Counted from the first letter of the stretch, positions 37,132-46,792 are shown. The stretch is DNA of 64,000 nucleotides from Corynebacterium efficiens YS-314 (GCF_000011305.1 NC_004369.1:1178001-1242000); one strand, 5' to 3'. Translations and numbers: made by a program. The notes: generated by a model not told the origin, from the sequence alone.

Positions 37132-38244
37132 ATGACCCGTACACCCCGCACCCCGTTAGCCACCATCCTCCCGGACTTCCCCTGGGACTCACTCGCCACC
37201 GCCAAGGCACGGGCGGGTGAGCATCCGGATGGCATTGTGAACCTGTCGGTGGGCACCCCGGTCGACCCGGTGGCCCCCGGCATCCAGATCGCACTGTCGG
37301 AGGCCGCGGGGTTCTCCGGTTACCCACAGACCATCGGCACCCCCGAACTGCGGTCCGCGATCCGGGCCGCGCTGGAGCGCCGCTACGGCATGACCGGGCT
37401 TGTCGACGCCTCCGTCATCCCCGTCGTGGGCACCAAGGAGGCCATCGCCCTGCTGCCGTTCATGCTGGGTCTGGCCGGACACACCGTGGTCATCCCGGAG
37501 ATCGCCTACCCGACCTATGAGGTCTCGGCCGTGGCCGCCGGGGCCCGGGTGCTGCGCTCGGATTCCCTGCTCAAACTGGGGCCCGAGGTGCCGTCGATGA
37601 TGTTCCTCAATTCTCCCTCCAACCCCACCGGCAAGGTGCTGGGTGTGGAACACCTGCGCAAGGTGGTCGGATGGGCCCGGGACAATGACGTCATCATCGC
37701 CGCCGACGAGTGTTACCTGGGCCTGGGCTGGGATGACGACAATGAGCCCCTCTCCATCCTGGATCCCCGCGTCTGCGATGGTGACCACACCAACCTGCTG
37801 GCCATCCATTCGCTGTCCAAGACCTCCAACATGGCCTCCTACCGTGCCGGTTATATCGTCGGTGATACGGCCCTGGTGGGGGAACTGACCGAGGCACGCA
37901 AGAACCTCGGCCTCATGGTGCCCTACGCGATCCAGCAGGCCATGATCGCCGCGTTGAACGATGATGAGCAGGAGGCGGGGCAGAAGCTGATCTACGCCCG
38001 TCGTCGCGCCACCCTGATGAAGGCGCTGCTGGGGGCGGGGTTCCGCATCGATGATTCCGAGGCCGGCCTGTACCTGTGGGCCACCCGTGATGAACCGTGC
38101 CGGGACACCGTGGACTGGTTCGCCGAGCGGGGCATCCTGGTCGCCCCCGGGGATTTCTATGGCCCACGTGGTACCCACCATGTCCGGGTCGCCATGACGG
38201 AGACCGACGAGCGTATCAACGCCGCCGCCGCCCGTCTCGCCTGA
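37132..38244 (+). CDS. dapC: Succinyl-diaminopimelate aminotransferase
   Basis: 370-residue class I PLP aminotransferase with Lys230 in SLSKTSNMASYRAGY and substrate-loop motifs NSPSNPTG and VAMTETDERI. It converts N-succinyl-2-amino-6-ketopimelate to N-succinyl-LL-DAP with glutamate, in the succinylase branch of lysine synthesis. Position after fdxC and near dapD and dapE supports dapC over other aminotransferases. ATG 37132 lies 11 bases after the fdxC stop. Confidence 0.9.
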   Translation: MTRTPRTPLATILPDFPWDSLATAKARAGEHPDGIVNLSVGTPVDPVAPGIQIALSEAAGFSGYPQTIGTPELRSAIRAALERRYGMTGLVDASVIPVVGTKEAIALLPFMLGLAGHTVVIPEIAYPTYEVSAVAAGARVLRSDSLLKLGPEVPSMMFLNSPSNPTGKVLGVEHLRKVVGWARDNDVIIAADECYLGLGWDDDNEPLSILDPRVCDGDHTNLLAIHSLSKTSNMASYRAGYIVGDTALVGELTEARKNLGLMVPYAIQQAMIAALNDDEQEAGQKLIYARRRATLMKALLGAGFRIDDSEAGLYLWATRDEPCRDTVDWFAERGILVAPGDFYGPRGTHHVRVAMTETDERINAAAARLA

Positions 38245-38281
38245 GTGGTTTCCTGATCTCCCCGACGGGGGACTAGGCTTG

Positions 38282-38300
38282 AATTTCTCAAATTGAAATT
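38282..38300. promoter_or_regulatory. Inverted repeat upstream of the GtrA gene
   Basis: AATTTC-N7-GAAATT lies 21 bases ahead of the TTG start, next to a TTGACA. It may be an operator. Only the symmetry is seen. Confidence 0.35.
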
Positions 38301-38321
38301 TTTGACAGGGGAAGAGGCGCG

Positions 38322-38888
38322 TTGAGTTCCGAGAAGAGTGGGTGGGGCACACGCGTGCACGCAACCAGCCGCCAGTTCATCAAATTCGGGCTGGTGGGCG
38401 GGTCCGGCACCATCGTCAACCTCGCTGTCGCGGCGTTGTCCAAGAAGATCGCCGGATGGACCGCGGGTATCTCGGAGCATGACCCCTTCATGAACCTGCT
38501 GGGTACCGATTTCCACATCCGCTGGTATCACGTGTTCATGACCATCGCCTTCCTGGTGGCCAATATCTGGAACTACCAGCTCAACCGCACGTGGACCTTC
38601 AAGATGATCAACATGCGCTCCTGGTGGCGTGGTTTCTTCCCCTTCCTGGCCACCGGACTGGTGGCCTTCGTGGTCAGCCAGGTGGTCACCACCCTGCTGA
38701 TGAACCCCACCTCACCACTGGCGTTGTCCTCCGAGATCTTCGATGACTCCACCGGCCTGCGCACCAAGTTCTACTGGGCGCTGACGATCTCCATCCTGAT
38801 TTCCATGCCGGTCAACTTCATCGTCAACAAGTACTGGGCGTTCCGGAAACCGAAGACGATTGTGGTCCAGGAGGTCGCACCCCACTAG
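38322..38888 (+). CDS. GtrA-family membrane protein
   Basis: 188 residues with four helices; QFIKFGLVGGSGTIVNL at the start and NYQLNRTWTF / VNKYWAFR are GtrA-family marks. Members help flip or supply polyprenyl-linked sugars for envelope polysaccharides. TTG 38322 with GAAGAGG ahead is the start. The gene converges on dapD with eight bases between the stops. Confidence 0.85.
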   Translation: MSSEKSGWGTRVHATSRQFIKFGLVGGSGTIVNLAVAALSKKIAGWTAGISEHDPFMNLLGTDFHIRWYHVFMTIAFLVANIWNYQLNRTWTFKMINMRSWWRGFFPFLATGLVAFVVSQVVTTLLMNPTSPLALSSEIFDDSTGLRTKFYWALTISILISMPVNFIVNKYWAFRKPKTIVVQEVAPH

Positions 38889-38896
38889 GCAGGCGC

Positions 38897-39820
38897 TCAG
38901 TTGGCGTGGAGTGCGGTATTGAGGGCGACCACGCTGGTGTTGGGTACCGCCTCCACCGCGCCGGTGGTGGAGTTGCGCCGGAAGACCAGGCCGCTGCGCC
39001 CGGCGAGGGTGTGCGCCTTGACGGTCGCGCCGTCGATAAGCACCTTCGTGCCGGCGGTGATGTAGAGCCCGGCCTCGATGATGCAGTCATCGCCCAGGGG
39101 GATGCCGCAGCCGGAGTTCGCGCCCAGCAGGCAGCGCTGCCCGAGGCTGATGACGTGTTCTCCGCCGCCGGAGAGGGTGCCCATGATGGAGGCGCCCCCG
39201 CCGACATCCGTGCCGTCGCCGACGGTCACACCCGCGGAGATGCGCCCCTCGACCATGGAATGGCCGAGTGTGCCGGCGTTGAAGTTGATGAAGCCCTCGT
39301 GCATGACGGTGGTGCCCTCCGCGAGGTGGGCGCCGAGACGGACACGGTCGGCGTCACCGATGCGCACCCCCGAGGGCAGGACATAGTCGACCATGCGGGG
39401 GAATTTATCCACCGAGTACACCGTCACCTGGCCCCGGCGGGACAGCCGCGCGCGGGTCAGGTCGAAGCCCTCCACGGCGCAGGGCCCGAAATTGGTCCAC
39501 ACCACATTCTGCAGCAGGCCGAAGATGCCCTCCAGATTCAGGCCATGGGGCTTGACCAGCCGGTGGGAGAGCAGATGCAGCCGCAGCCACGCATCGGCGG
39601 TGTCGGCGGGTGGGGCATCGAGATCAGCGATCCGGGTGTGGATGACGGTGCGGGTGACTCTACGGTCGGGGTCCTCGCCGGCCAGGGGATCCAGCAGGGG
39701 ATCGGTGGCCGTGGTGGTCTGGTCCCCGGCCGCGCCCAGGGTGGGGGCCGGGTACCAGACATCGAGGATGTCGCCGGTGGGTGTTGTGGTGGCAATTCCG
39801 GTTGCGGAAGCTGAAGTCAT
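38897..39820 (-). CDS. dapD: Tetrahydrodipicolinate N-succinyltransferase, copy 1
   Basis: 307-residue left-handed beta-helix enzyme that adds succinyl-CoA to tetrahydrodipicolinate, the first step of the succinylase branch. Actinobacterial DapD features are visible: [24 protein letters not shown], and hexapeptide repeats ([21 protein letters not shown], with the trimeric active-site motif SMVEGR). A second homologue lies at 41434. Which copy serves lysine synthesis cannot be told; this one keeps the shorter, more typical length. Confidence 0.87.
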   Translation of the reverse strand: MTSASATGIATTTPTGDILDVWYPAPTLGAAGDQTTTATDPLLDPLAGEDPDRRVTRTVIHTRIADLDAPPADTADAWLRLHLLSHRLVKPHGLNLEGIFGLLQNVVWTNFGPCAVEGFDLTRARLSRRGQVTVYSVDKFPRMVDYVLPSGVRIGDADRVRLGAHLAEGTTVMHEGFINFNAGTLGHSMVEGRISAGVTVGDGTDVGGGASIMGTLSGGGEHVISLGQRCLLGANSGCGIPLGDDCIIEAGLYITAGTKVLIDGATVKAHTLAGRSGLVFRRNSTTGAVEAVPNTSVVALNTALHAN

Positions 39821-39836
39821 GCCACCACACTAATTT

Positions 39837-41297
39837 CTATCGGTCTATCAGTCCAGTCCGCTTTCCCCGCAGGGGGCTGCGGGTGGTGGTGAAGGACAGC
39901 GCCACCAGGAAACCGTAGACCACCGCCACGGAGAACACCTGCGAGCGCGAACCCTCATTACCGAGCATGAGCAGCACCAGCCCGGCGAGCAGCACCAGGG
40001 TGAGGATACCCAGCCACGGGTGGCCCCACATCCGCACCGTCGAGATCTCACCGTTGTGCTCCAGCTTAGGCCGCAGCCTCAGCTGCGACAGGGCGATCAT
40101 CGCCCACACCACCAGCAGACAGCCACCCACGGCATTGAGCAGGAAATCCAGCAGGCCGGCCGGATTGAAGTACTGCAGCGCCACGGAGACGAAGGCGAAG
40201 AACATCGACAACAGCACCGCCGCGGTGGGCACCCCGCTCCTGCTCAACACCGAGAACACCCGCGGGGCATCCTGGTTGCGGGACATCGCGAACACCAGAC
40301 GGGAGGTGGCGTAGATCTGCGCATTGAAGGCCGACAGCAGCGCCAGTACGATCACCGCCTCCATCAGCCCCACGGCACCCGGGATGTTGGCCATGTCCAG
40401 GATCCGGGTGAAGGGCGACTCCGCCGCGGTTTCGGCGTTATCGATGGACTCATACGGCATCAGGAACGTGATCACCAGGACGGACCCCAGGTAGAACAGG
40501 GAGATACGCCAGATCACGGCGCGCACCGCCAGGGAGATCGCCCGCCGGGGCTGGTCGGATTCCGCCGCGGCGATGGTGACGATCTCAATGCCGCCGAAGG
40601 CGAATGCCACCGCGAGCAGACCCGCGGCCACACCGGAGAGCCCATTGGGCATGAACCCGTGGTCCCCGATGAAGTTGCTCGTGCCCACAAAGGTCGAACC
40701 GGGCAGCAGACCGAAGATCAGGCCGACGCCGACGATGAGGAACACCACGATCACAGCGACCTTGATGAAGGCGAACCAGTACTCGAACTCACCGAACCCG
40801 CGGACGGCCGCCAGGTTCACGATCGCGAAGAACACCACGCACACCAGGGCCGGTATCCAGGGGTCCACCCCGAACCACGCCCCCATGATCGCCGCGGCAC
40901 CGGTCATCTCCGCACCCATGACCATGATGAGCATGAACCAGTACAACCAGCCCAGGGAGAACCCCGCCCAGTGTCCGAAGGCATCCTCGGCGTATTTGGA
41001 GAAACTACCCGAATGCGGCCGGGCGGCGGCCATCTCACCGAGCATCTGCATGACAAGCACTACGATCACACCGGCGGCGATATAGGCCAGCAGCACCGCC
41101 GGCCCGGCGGCCCGGATACCCACACCGGTGCCCAAGAAGAGCCCGGCACCGATGGCGGATCCCAGGCCCATCATGGTCAGATGTCGGGTCCGCAGACCGG
41201 TGCCCAGTTCTTGTCTTCTGTTCGGATCAGATGTTGTCTCAGATGATCCGGGGGCAGCACCGGGTTGAGCTGCCGCGGGAACTTCACTCATTGCCAT
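39837..41297 (-). CDS. Amino-acid permease (APC family, AroP/GabP type)
   Basis: 486 residues, twelve helices. The signature GLGSAIGAGLFLGTGVGIRAAGP in helix 1 and the QMLGEMAAARPHSGSFSKYA loop place it in the amino-acid transporter family with AroP, PheP and GabP. Substrate unknown. It sits between the two dapD copies, 16 bases upstream of one of them in the same direction. Confidence 0.88.
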   Translation of the reverse strand: MAMSEVPAAAQPGAAPGSSETTSDPNRRQELGTGLRTRHLTMMGLGSAIGAGLFLGTGVGIRAAGPAVLLAYIAAGVIVVLVMQMLGEMAAARPHSGSFSKYAEDAFGHWAGFSLGWLYWFMLIMVMGAEMTGAAAIMGAWFGVDPWIPALVCVVFFAIVNLAAVRGFGEFEYWFAFIKVAVIVVFLIVGVGLIFGLLPGSTFVGTSNFIGDHGFMPNGLSGVAAGLLAVAFAFGGIEIVTIAAAESDQPRRAISLAVRAVIWRISLFYLGSVLVITFLMPYESIDNAETAAESPFTRILDMANIPGAVGLMEAVIVLALLSAFNAQIYATSRLVFAMSRNQDAPRVFSVLSRSGVPTAAVLLSMFFAFVSVALQYFNPAGLLDFLLNAVGGCLLVVWAMIALSQLRLRPKLEHNGEISTVRMWGHPWLGILTLVLLAGLVLLMLGNEGSRSQVFSVAVVYGFLVALSFTTTRSPLRGKRTGLIDR

Positions 41298-41433
41298 GCT
41301 CTCAACCGTAAACGTCTGTTTAGGTATTCACGAAACCACGCATCACCCGGGGTCCGGGTGCTTTCCGTGGTGGTGTGCAGGGTGGGTGAGAGCCTACTGG
41401 GGCCGTCTGTGCAATCAGCCGGTGGGTGTTTCC

Positions 41434-42516
41434 CTAATGGGAGGCCTGGCTGTCTGTGGTGTCAGGCTGGGCGTCGGACCGGGGGCCGGGCCGGGTACCC
41501 GGTCGGGTGCGGGGCGGGATGCGTCGTGCCACCGGCTCATGGAAACCCTTCTCCCGCTTGATCGACCAGTTCGACTGGCCCTCGATATCCTTGACGGTGC
41601 GTTCCTCCTCGGCCTCGGGGAACCAGATGGGGGTGTCACAGTCGAGCACGATGTTGTTGCCCACATGGCAGTTGTCACCGAGGGAGACCCCGATGACGCC
41701 GGAACTCACGCCGAAGGTGCAGTCCTCGCCGATGCCGAGGTAGAGTCGACGCCCCTCGGAGTCACGTGGGGACATCACGGTGGAGGACAGGCCGATCTCG
41801 GAACGGGCACCGATGACCACACCGGAGGACAGGCGGCCCTCCACCTTCGCCGCACCCAGGGTGCCGGAGTTGAAGGAGACGAAACCCTCACGCAGCACCG
41901 AGGTGCCCGGGGCCAGGTACGCACCCAGGCGTACACGTTCCGCCTCGGAGATGCGCACACCGTAGGGCACCACATAATCCACCATGCGGGGCAGGCGGTC
42001 CACACAGTAGACATGGATCAGACCACGGGAACGCAGGGCGGCCCGGACCCATTCGAAGTTATCCGGCAGGCAGGGACCCTTGTTGGTCCACACCACGTTG
42101 GACAACATGTTCAGGGTTTCTGACATGTGCAGTTCATGCGGGCGCACCAGGCGGTGGGAGAGCAGATGCAGACGCAGGTAGACATCATGGGCGTCGCGCG
42201 GCGGGGCCTCGAGGTCCTCGATGATGGTGCGCACGGCGACCTGCTCCACCAGTCGGTCCTCATCGAGTTTGACCAGCTGCAGCATCCTGGGGGTCAGTTC
42301 ACGGGCGCCAAGACGCACCGTGCCGGTTTCCAGGGGGTAGGGCTGACTCCAGTTGTCGGGGTCGATGAGGGCGGGATCGGGGTACCAGGTGTCCAGGACG
42401 GTGCCGTCCATGGCGATGTTCGCAATCCCAAGTCCCACCGCACCCCTGCGCCCGGTGGCACCGTTAGCGAGTCCCTGACCGGAGACAGCATTGGTTGCGT
42501 TCACCATTGAATACAT
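41434..42516 (-). CDS. dapD2: Tetrahydrodipicolinate N-succinyltransferase homologue, copy 2
   Basis: About 360 residues. It keeps the DapD core (LLSHRLVRPHELHM, WTNKGPCLPDN, RMVDYVVPYGVRI, EGFVSFNSGTL, KVEGRLSSGVVIG) but is ~50 residues longer, with a C-terminal Arg/Pro-rich tail and a 25-residue N-terminal extension; the SMVEGR motif of copy 1 reads AKVEGR here. It is divergent from dapE, so it may share a control region with it. Start ATG 42516 or 42507. Confidence 0.83.
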   Translation of the reverse strand: MYSMVNATNAVSGQGLANGATGRRGAVGLGIANIAMDGTVLDTWYPDPALIDPDNWSQPYPLETGTVRLGARELTPRMLQLVKLDEDRLVEQVAVRTIIEDLEAPPRDAHDVYLRLHLLSHRLVRPHELHMSETLNMLSNVVWTNKGPCLPDNFEWVRAALRSRGLIHVYCVDRLPRMVDYVVPYGVRISEAERVRLGAYLAPGTSVLREGFVSFNSGTLGAAKVEGRLSSGVVIGARSEIGLSSTVMSPRDSEGRRLYLGIGEDCTFGVSSGVIGVSLGDNCHVGNNIVLDCDTPIWFPEAEEERTVKDIEGQSNWSIKREKGFHEPVARRIPPRTRPGTRPGPRSDAQPDTTDSQASH

Positions 42517-42560
42517 GACCACTCATACTTTCCGCACTGTTGTGATTGGTTGTCGATTTG

Positions 42561-42566
42561 TAATCT
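42561..42566 (+). promoter_or_regulatory. -10 box of leaderless dapE
   Basis: TAATCT ends six bases before ATG 42573 and a TTGTGA lies about 15 bases further upstream. Spacing implies a leaderless mRNA. Confidence 0.45.
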
Positions 42567-42572
42567 TATGGC

Positions 42573-43730
42573 ATGGAACAAGTATCGATACCACCCTCCG
42601 AACGTGATCCGGCTCCACCCACCCTCGATCTGCTCGGCGATCCCGTCACGCTGACCGCGGATCTGGTGGACATCCCCAGCCCCTCCGGCCAGGAGAAGCT
42701 GATCGCAGAGGCGGTTGAGACCAGCCTGCGTAACCTCAATCTGCCCGGGGTGGAGATACTGCGCTTCAACAACAATGTCCTGGCGCGCACCCAACTCAAC
42801 CTGCCCGGACGGGTCATCCTGGCGGGTCATCTCGATACCGTTCCCATCGCCGACAACGTCCCCGGCCACCGTGCCCCCAATGCCGACGGTGTGGACACCC
42901 TGTACGGCTGTGGGACCGTGGACATGAAATCCGGTCTGGCGGTCTACCTGCACACCTTCGCGAGCCTGGCGGGTGCCGGCCATGAACGACCCACCCGGGA
43001 TCTCACCTTCATCGCCTATGAGTGCGAGGAGGTCGAATACCACCGCAACGGCCTCGGACACATCCAACGCGAGCATCCGGAGTGGCTGGTGGGGGATCTG
43101 GCGCTGTTGGGGGAGCCGACCGGGGCCTGGATCGAGGCGGGATGCCAGGGCAATCTGCGCATCAGGGTCACCGCCCACGGCACCCGTGCCCACAGTGCCC
43201 GCGGGTGGCTGGGGGACAATGCCATCCACAAACTCACCCCCGTCATGGCCAGGATTGCCGAATACGGGCACCAGGATGTGATCATCGACGGCCTCACCTA
43301 CCGCGAGGGCCTCAACATTGTCCGGGTGGAGGCGGGGGTGGCCAATAACGTCATCCCCGACGAGGCCTGGATGAGCGTCAACTTCCGTTTCGCCCCCAAC
43401 CGGTCGGCGGAGCAGGCGACCCGCCACGTGATCGATGTGCTCCGGTTGGAGGAGACCCCGGGGGTCACCTGGGTGCTTGACGACGCCGCCGGTGGTGCCC
43501 TCCCGGGCCTCGACCTGGAGGTCACCGCCGGTCTGGTCGAGGCGGTCGGTCGCGACCGGGTGCGGGCGAAATTCGGCTGGACCGATGTGTCCCGCTTCTC
43601 CGCGGTGGGGGTACCCGCCCTCAACTTCGGTTCCGGGGATCCGTCCTATGCCCACAAGCGCGATGAGCAGTGCCCGGTTGGGCAGATCACCGGTGTGGCG
43701 GAGATCCTGCACACGTATCTGACCTCCTGA
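42573..43730 (+). CDS. dapE: Succinyl-diaminopimelate desuccinylase
   Basis: 385-residue M20 metallopeptidase fold. Zinc ligands: AGHLDTVP, GTVDMKSG (bridging Asp) and YECEEVEY with the catalytic Glu; the dimerisation domain starts with GARAHSAR-like THGTRAHSARGW. It releases succinate from N-succinyl-LL-DAP to give LL-DAP for lysine and wall peptides. No ribosome site is present. The divergent dapD2 promoter lies within 57 bases. Confidence 0.94.
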   Translation: MEQVSIPPSERDPAPPTLDLLGDPVTLTADLVDIPSPSGQEKLIAEAVETSLRNLNLPGVEILRFNNNVLARTQLNLPGRVILAGHLDTVPIADNVPGHRAPNADGVDTLYGCGTVDMKSGLAVYLHTFASLAGAGHERPTRDLTFIAYECEEVEYHRNGLGHIQREHPEWLVGDLALLGEPTGAWIEAGCQGNLRIRVTAHGTRAHSARGWLGDNAIHKLTPVMARIAEYGHQDVIIDGLTYREGLNIVRVEAGVANNVIPDEAWMSVNFRFAPNRSAEQATRHVIDVLRLEETPGVTWVLDDAAGGALPGLDLEVTAGLVEAVGRDRVRAKFGWTDVSRFSAVGVPALNFGSGDPSYAHKRDEQCPVGQITGVAEILHTYLTS

Positions 43731-43797
43731 ACAGCGGAGGTCCGGTTCAGCGGTTATCGTGGATAGTCCATCACGAAGCCGATCAGGAGGTCATACC

Positions 43798-44580
43798 ATG
43801 GCTCCCCACAAAACCCCGGATGAAGAGAAGAACCGCCTGCTCGTCGGGCCCGTGCTCCGCAGGAAACCGGAGACCCAGCCTGAGGGCAGCACTTTCGATC
43901 AGCGACTGCTGGAGATGCGGGCCGACCATGACTGGAAACACGCGGACCCGTGGCGTGTCCTGCGCATCCAGGGGGAGTTCGTCGCCGGTTTCGACGCCCT
44001 GGACGAGATGCCTAAGGCCGTCACCGTCTTCGGTTCCGCCCGCATCCGGGAGGAACACCCCTACTACAAGACGGGGGTGGAACTGGGTGAGAAACTCGTC
44101 GCAGCTGAATACGCGGTGGTCACCGGTGGCGGACCGGGCCTGATGGAGGCCCCCAACAAGGGTGCCTGCGAGGCGGGTGGACTCAGCGTGGGACTGGGCA
44201 TCGAGCTGCCCCATGAGCAGCGACTGAACCCGTATGTGGACTTGGGCCTGAACTTCAGGTACTTCTTCGCCCGCAAGACCATGTTCCTCAAATACTCCCA
44301 GGCATTCGTCTGTCTCCCCGGTGGATACGGCACCCTGGATGAGCTCTTTGAGGTGCTGTGCATGGTGCAGACAGGCAAGGTCACCAACTTCCCGATCGTG
44401 CTGATCGGCACCGACTTCTGGGCAGGCCTGCTCGACTGGATCAGGGGACGCCTGGTCGCCGACGGCATGATCTCCGCGCGGGACATCGACCGCGTCCTGG
44501 TCACAGATGATGTCGACGAGGCCGTCCGTTTCATCGTCGATGCACACGCGGGGCTGGACGTGGCACGCCGCCACAACTAG
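43798..44580 (+). CDS. LOG-family nucleoside 5'-monophosphate phosphoribohydrolase
   Basis: 260 residues with the LOG motif LPGGYGTLDELFE, VTGGGPGLMEAPNKGA and the Arg in FFARKTMF. The family releases cytokinin-like bases from AMP adducts and, in mycobacteria, an orthologue (Rv1205) is controlled by proteasomal turnover. CAGGAGG ahead of ATG 43798 supports the start. The order dapE-LOG-folP2-gpgS matches mycobacteria. Confidence 0.9.
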   Translation: MAPHKTPDEEKNRLLVGPVLRRKPETQPEGSTFDQRLLEMRADHDWKHADPWRVLRIQGEFVAGFDALDEMPKAVTVFGSARIREEHPYYKTGVELGEKLVAAEYAVVTGGGPGLMEAPNKGACEAGGLSVGLGIELPHEQRLNPYVDLGLNFRYFFARKTMFLKYSQAFVCLPGGYGTLDELFEVLCMVQTGKVTNFPIVLIGTDFWAGLLDWIRGRLVADGMISARDIDRVLVTDDVDEAVRFIVDAHAGLDVARRHN

Positions 44581-44599
44581 TCGGGGCTACATTAGTCCT

Positions 44600-45457
44600 A
44601 TGAGTTTTTCCTCCGCCTACGCCACCGGGGAGCTGCCGGTGATCATGGCCATCGTCAACCGCACCCCGGACTCCTTCTATGACAGGGGTGCCACCTTCGA
44701 GGACACCGCCGCACTGGAGCGGGTGGCCACGGTCATCAATGAGGGCGCCGGGATCATCGACATCGGCGGTGTCAAGGCGGGGCCGGGGGAGTTCGTCTCC
44801 ACGCAGGAGGAGATCGACCGTGTGGTGCCCACCATCGCGGCGGTGCGTCAACGTTTCCCCGATATCCACATCTCGGTGGACACCTGGCGTTCCAGCGTGG
44901 CGGATGTGGCCATCCGGGCAGGGGCCACCCTGGTCAATGACACCTGGGCGGGCCACGATCCCGAACTCCTCGAGGTCGCCGGGCACCACCGCGTGGGGTA
45001 TGTCTGCTCCCACACCGGTGGTGTCGTGCCCCGTACCAGGCCGTACCGGGTCCACTTCGATGACATTGTCGCCGATGTCATCCGGGAGACCACCACGCTT
45101 GCGGAGAAGGCGGTGCGCGCCGGGGTTCCGGAGGAGTGGATCTTCATCGACCCCACCCATGACTTCGGCAAGAACACCTTCCACGGACTGGAGCTGCTGC
45201 GCCGCATCGATGAGATCGTGGCCACCGGCTGGCCGGTGCTCATGGCGCTGAGCAACAAGGACTTCATCGGGGAGACGGTGGATCGGCCCGTCGACAAGCG
45301 TGTCGCCGGGACCCTGGCCGCTACGGCCTGGGCGGCGGCCCGGGGATGCGCGGCGTTCCGCGTCCACGAGGTCGCTGACACCCGCGATGTCGTGCAGATG
45401 ACCGCCGCGATCGCCGGTGACGTCGCCCCCCTCAACACCATCCGGGGGCTGGTGTGA
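44600..45457 (+). CDS. folP2: Dihydropteroate synthase family protein (FolP2 type)
   Basis: 285-residue TIM barrel: IMAIVNRTPDSFYDRG (family signature with Arg for the usual Val), GAGIIDIGGVKAGPG and DPTHDFGKN in place of the DPG-GFGK loop. Those changes fit the FolP2 group, which has not been shown to make folate. The position ahead of gpgS fits. A TACATT box shortly before ATG 44600 suggests a leaderless mRNA. Its stop overlaps gpgS by four bases. Confidence 0.85.
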   Translation: MSFSSAYATGELPVIMAIVNRTPDSFYDRGATFEDTAALERVATVINEGAGIIDIGGVKAGPGEFVSTQEEIDRVVPTIAAVRQRFPDIHISVDTWRSSVADVAIRAGATLVNDTWAGHDPELLEVAGHHRVGYVCSHTGGVVPRTRPYRVHFDDIVADVIRETTTLAEKAVRAGVPEEWIFIDPTHDFGKNTFHGLELLRRIDEIVATGWPVLMALSNKDFIGETVDRPVDKRVAGTLAATAWAAARGCAAFRVHEVADTRDVVQMTAAIAGDVAPLNTIRGLV

Positions 45458-46194
45458 GCTCCATCAGCGTGGTCATCCCCGCACTCAATGAGGCACCGAC
45501 GGTCGCCGGTGTGGTCGAGGCCGCACTCGCGGACAACCCCGACGAGGTCATCGTCATCGACGCGGACTCCACCGACGCCACCGCCGTCAATGCGCGCCGG
45601 GCGGGAGCCACCGTCTACAACTGGCGGGAGATCCTGCCGGCCGTGCCCACCCGACCCGGCAAGGGTGAATCCCTGTGGCGCGGCGTGGAGGCGGCGCGCG
45701 GGGAGATCGTCGTGTTCGTCGATGCTGATCTCACCTCCCTGCGACCCGGCATGGTCCGCGCGCTGGCGGCGCCTTTTACCGATCCCGGCATCCACCTGGT
45801 CAAGGCCGATTACCTCCGATCCTTCGGGGACCGGCCCACCGGGGGAGGGCGCGTGACCGAACTGACCGCCAAACCGCTGTTGCGACTACTGTTTCCCGAA
45901 CTGGCCCACATCCGCCAACCGCTCGGGGGCGAATATGCCATCCGGCGGGCCACGGCGCGGGCACTGCCGTTCGTCGCCGGGTACGGGGTGGAGGCCGGCC
46001 TGCTTATCGACGTCGCCACCACCCACGGGGTACAGTCCATCGGGCAGGTCGACCTGGGCCGGCGGTGCCATGACCACCAACCCCTGAGTGCACTCGCGGG
46101 CATGGCCGAGGTGGTGGCCGCGATCATTCTCCAACGCAGCGGCCGCGACGTCCCGATCAACCAGCGTGATCCGTTAGACTCATTGCCATGCTGA
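45454..46194 (+). CDS. gpgS: Glucosyl-3-phosphoglycerate synthase-like GT2 glycosyltransferase
   Basis: 246 residues, GT-A fold: PALNEAPTVAGVV, VIDADSTDAT, GKGESLWRGVEAARGEIVVFVDADLTS (metal-binding DAD). In mycobacteria GpgS starts methylglucose lipopolysaccharide with UDP-glucose and 3-phosphoglycerate; the operon position matches. It is ~75 residues shorter than I recall for the mycobacterial enzyme, so the C-terminal part is trimmed. GTG 45454 overlaps the folP2 stop, and its end overlaps the next gene by seven bases. Confidence 0.82.
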   Translation: MSSISVVIPALNEAPTVAGVVEAALADNPDEVIVIDADSTDATAVNARRAGATVYNWREILPAVPTRPGKGESLWRGVEAARGEIVVFVDADLTSLRPGMVRALAAPFTDPGIHLVKADYLRSFGDRPTGGGRVTELTAKPLLRLLFPELAHIRQPLGGEYAIRRATARALPFVAGYGVEAGLLIDVATTHGVQSIGQVDLGRRCHDHQPLSALAGMAEVVAAIILQRSGRDVPINQRDPLDSLPC

Positions 46195-46565
46195 CCTGGA
46201 TCGTGATGATCGTTGTGCTCGCCGCACTCGTCGTGCTGTTTACCTGGCTGTTTGCCAAACTGTTCGGGCGCGGCGAGCAAGCCATGCCGCTCCCGGACAA
46301 TGAGGAGATCATCGAGCATAACCGCCGGGTGGTGGGCCGGGGCGACATTGATGACATCGTGTTCGAGACCGCCCTGCGTGGTTACCGCCAGGACCAGGTC
46401 GATGACGTGGTCGCACACCTGAACTGGAAGATCGACGCCCTCACCGCACGCCTGGACAAGCTCGGCGATACCGCCCCGAAAACCGCGGTTGAACAGGGTT
46501 TCCCCTCCACACCGGTCCGTCCACACGAAAACACTTCTCCGACCGGGAATCCTGAAAACGGGTAA
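46188..46565 (+). CDS. DivIVA-domain membrane protein
   Basis: 125 residues: one N-terminal helix (3-25), then a cytosolic part with FETALRGYRQDQVDDVVAHLNWKID, a DivIVA-domain motif of the short actinobacterial type. The C-terminal ~30 residues are disordered. It overlaps gpgS by seven bases. Role in polar growth is plausible by family only. Confidence 0.8.
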   Translation: MLTWIVMIVVLAALVVLFTWLFAKLFGRGEQAMPLPDNEEIIEHNRRVVGRGDIDDIVFETALRGYRQDQVDDVVAHLNWKIDALTARLDKLGDTAPKTAVEQGFPSTPVRPHENTSPTGNPENG

Positions 46566-46624
46566 AATGGATACTTAGCCGCATACAGTGCGGATTTTTA
46601 TCGTTGTAAGGAGCTGGAATCAAC

Positions 46625-46792
46625 ATGGCAGCAATGAAGCCACGGACCGGTAGCGGACCAATGGAAGCGGTCGAAGAGAGCCGCAAGATTGTGATGAGGA
46701 TTCCATCCGACGGGGGCGGGCGCCTTGTTGTGGAACTGAACAAGGAAGAGGCCGCCGAACTCGGTGCGCTTCTCCTGGAGGCCGCCAAGTAG
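46625..46792 (+). CDS. DUF3117 family small protein (55 aa)
   Basis: 55 residues, MAAMKPRTGSGPMEAVEESR at the start and a Gly-rich core GGGRLVVELNKEEAAELGALL. I recognise this as the conserved actinobacterial DUF3117 protein (Rv1211 in M. tuberculosis, which sits before glgA there too). A strong AGGAG lies about ten bases ahead of ATG 46625. Function is not firmly known to me. Confidence 0.85.
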   Translation: MAAMKPRTGSGPMEAVEESRKIVMRIPSDGGGRLVVELNKEEAAELGALLLEAAK

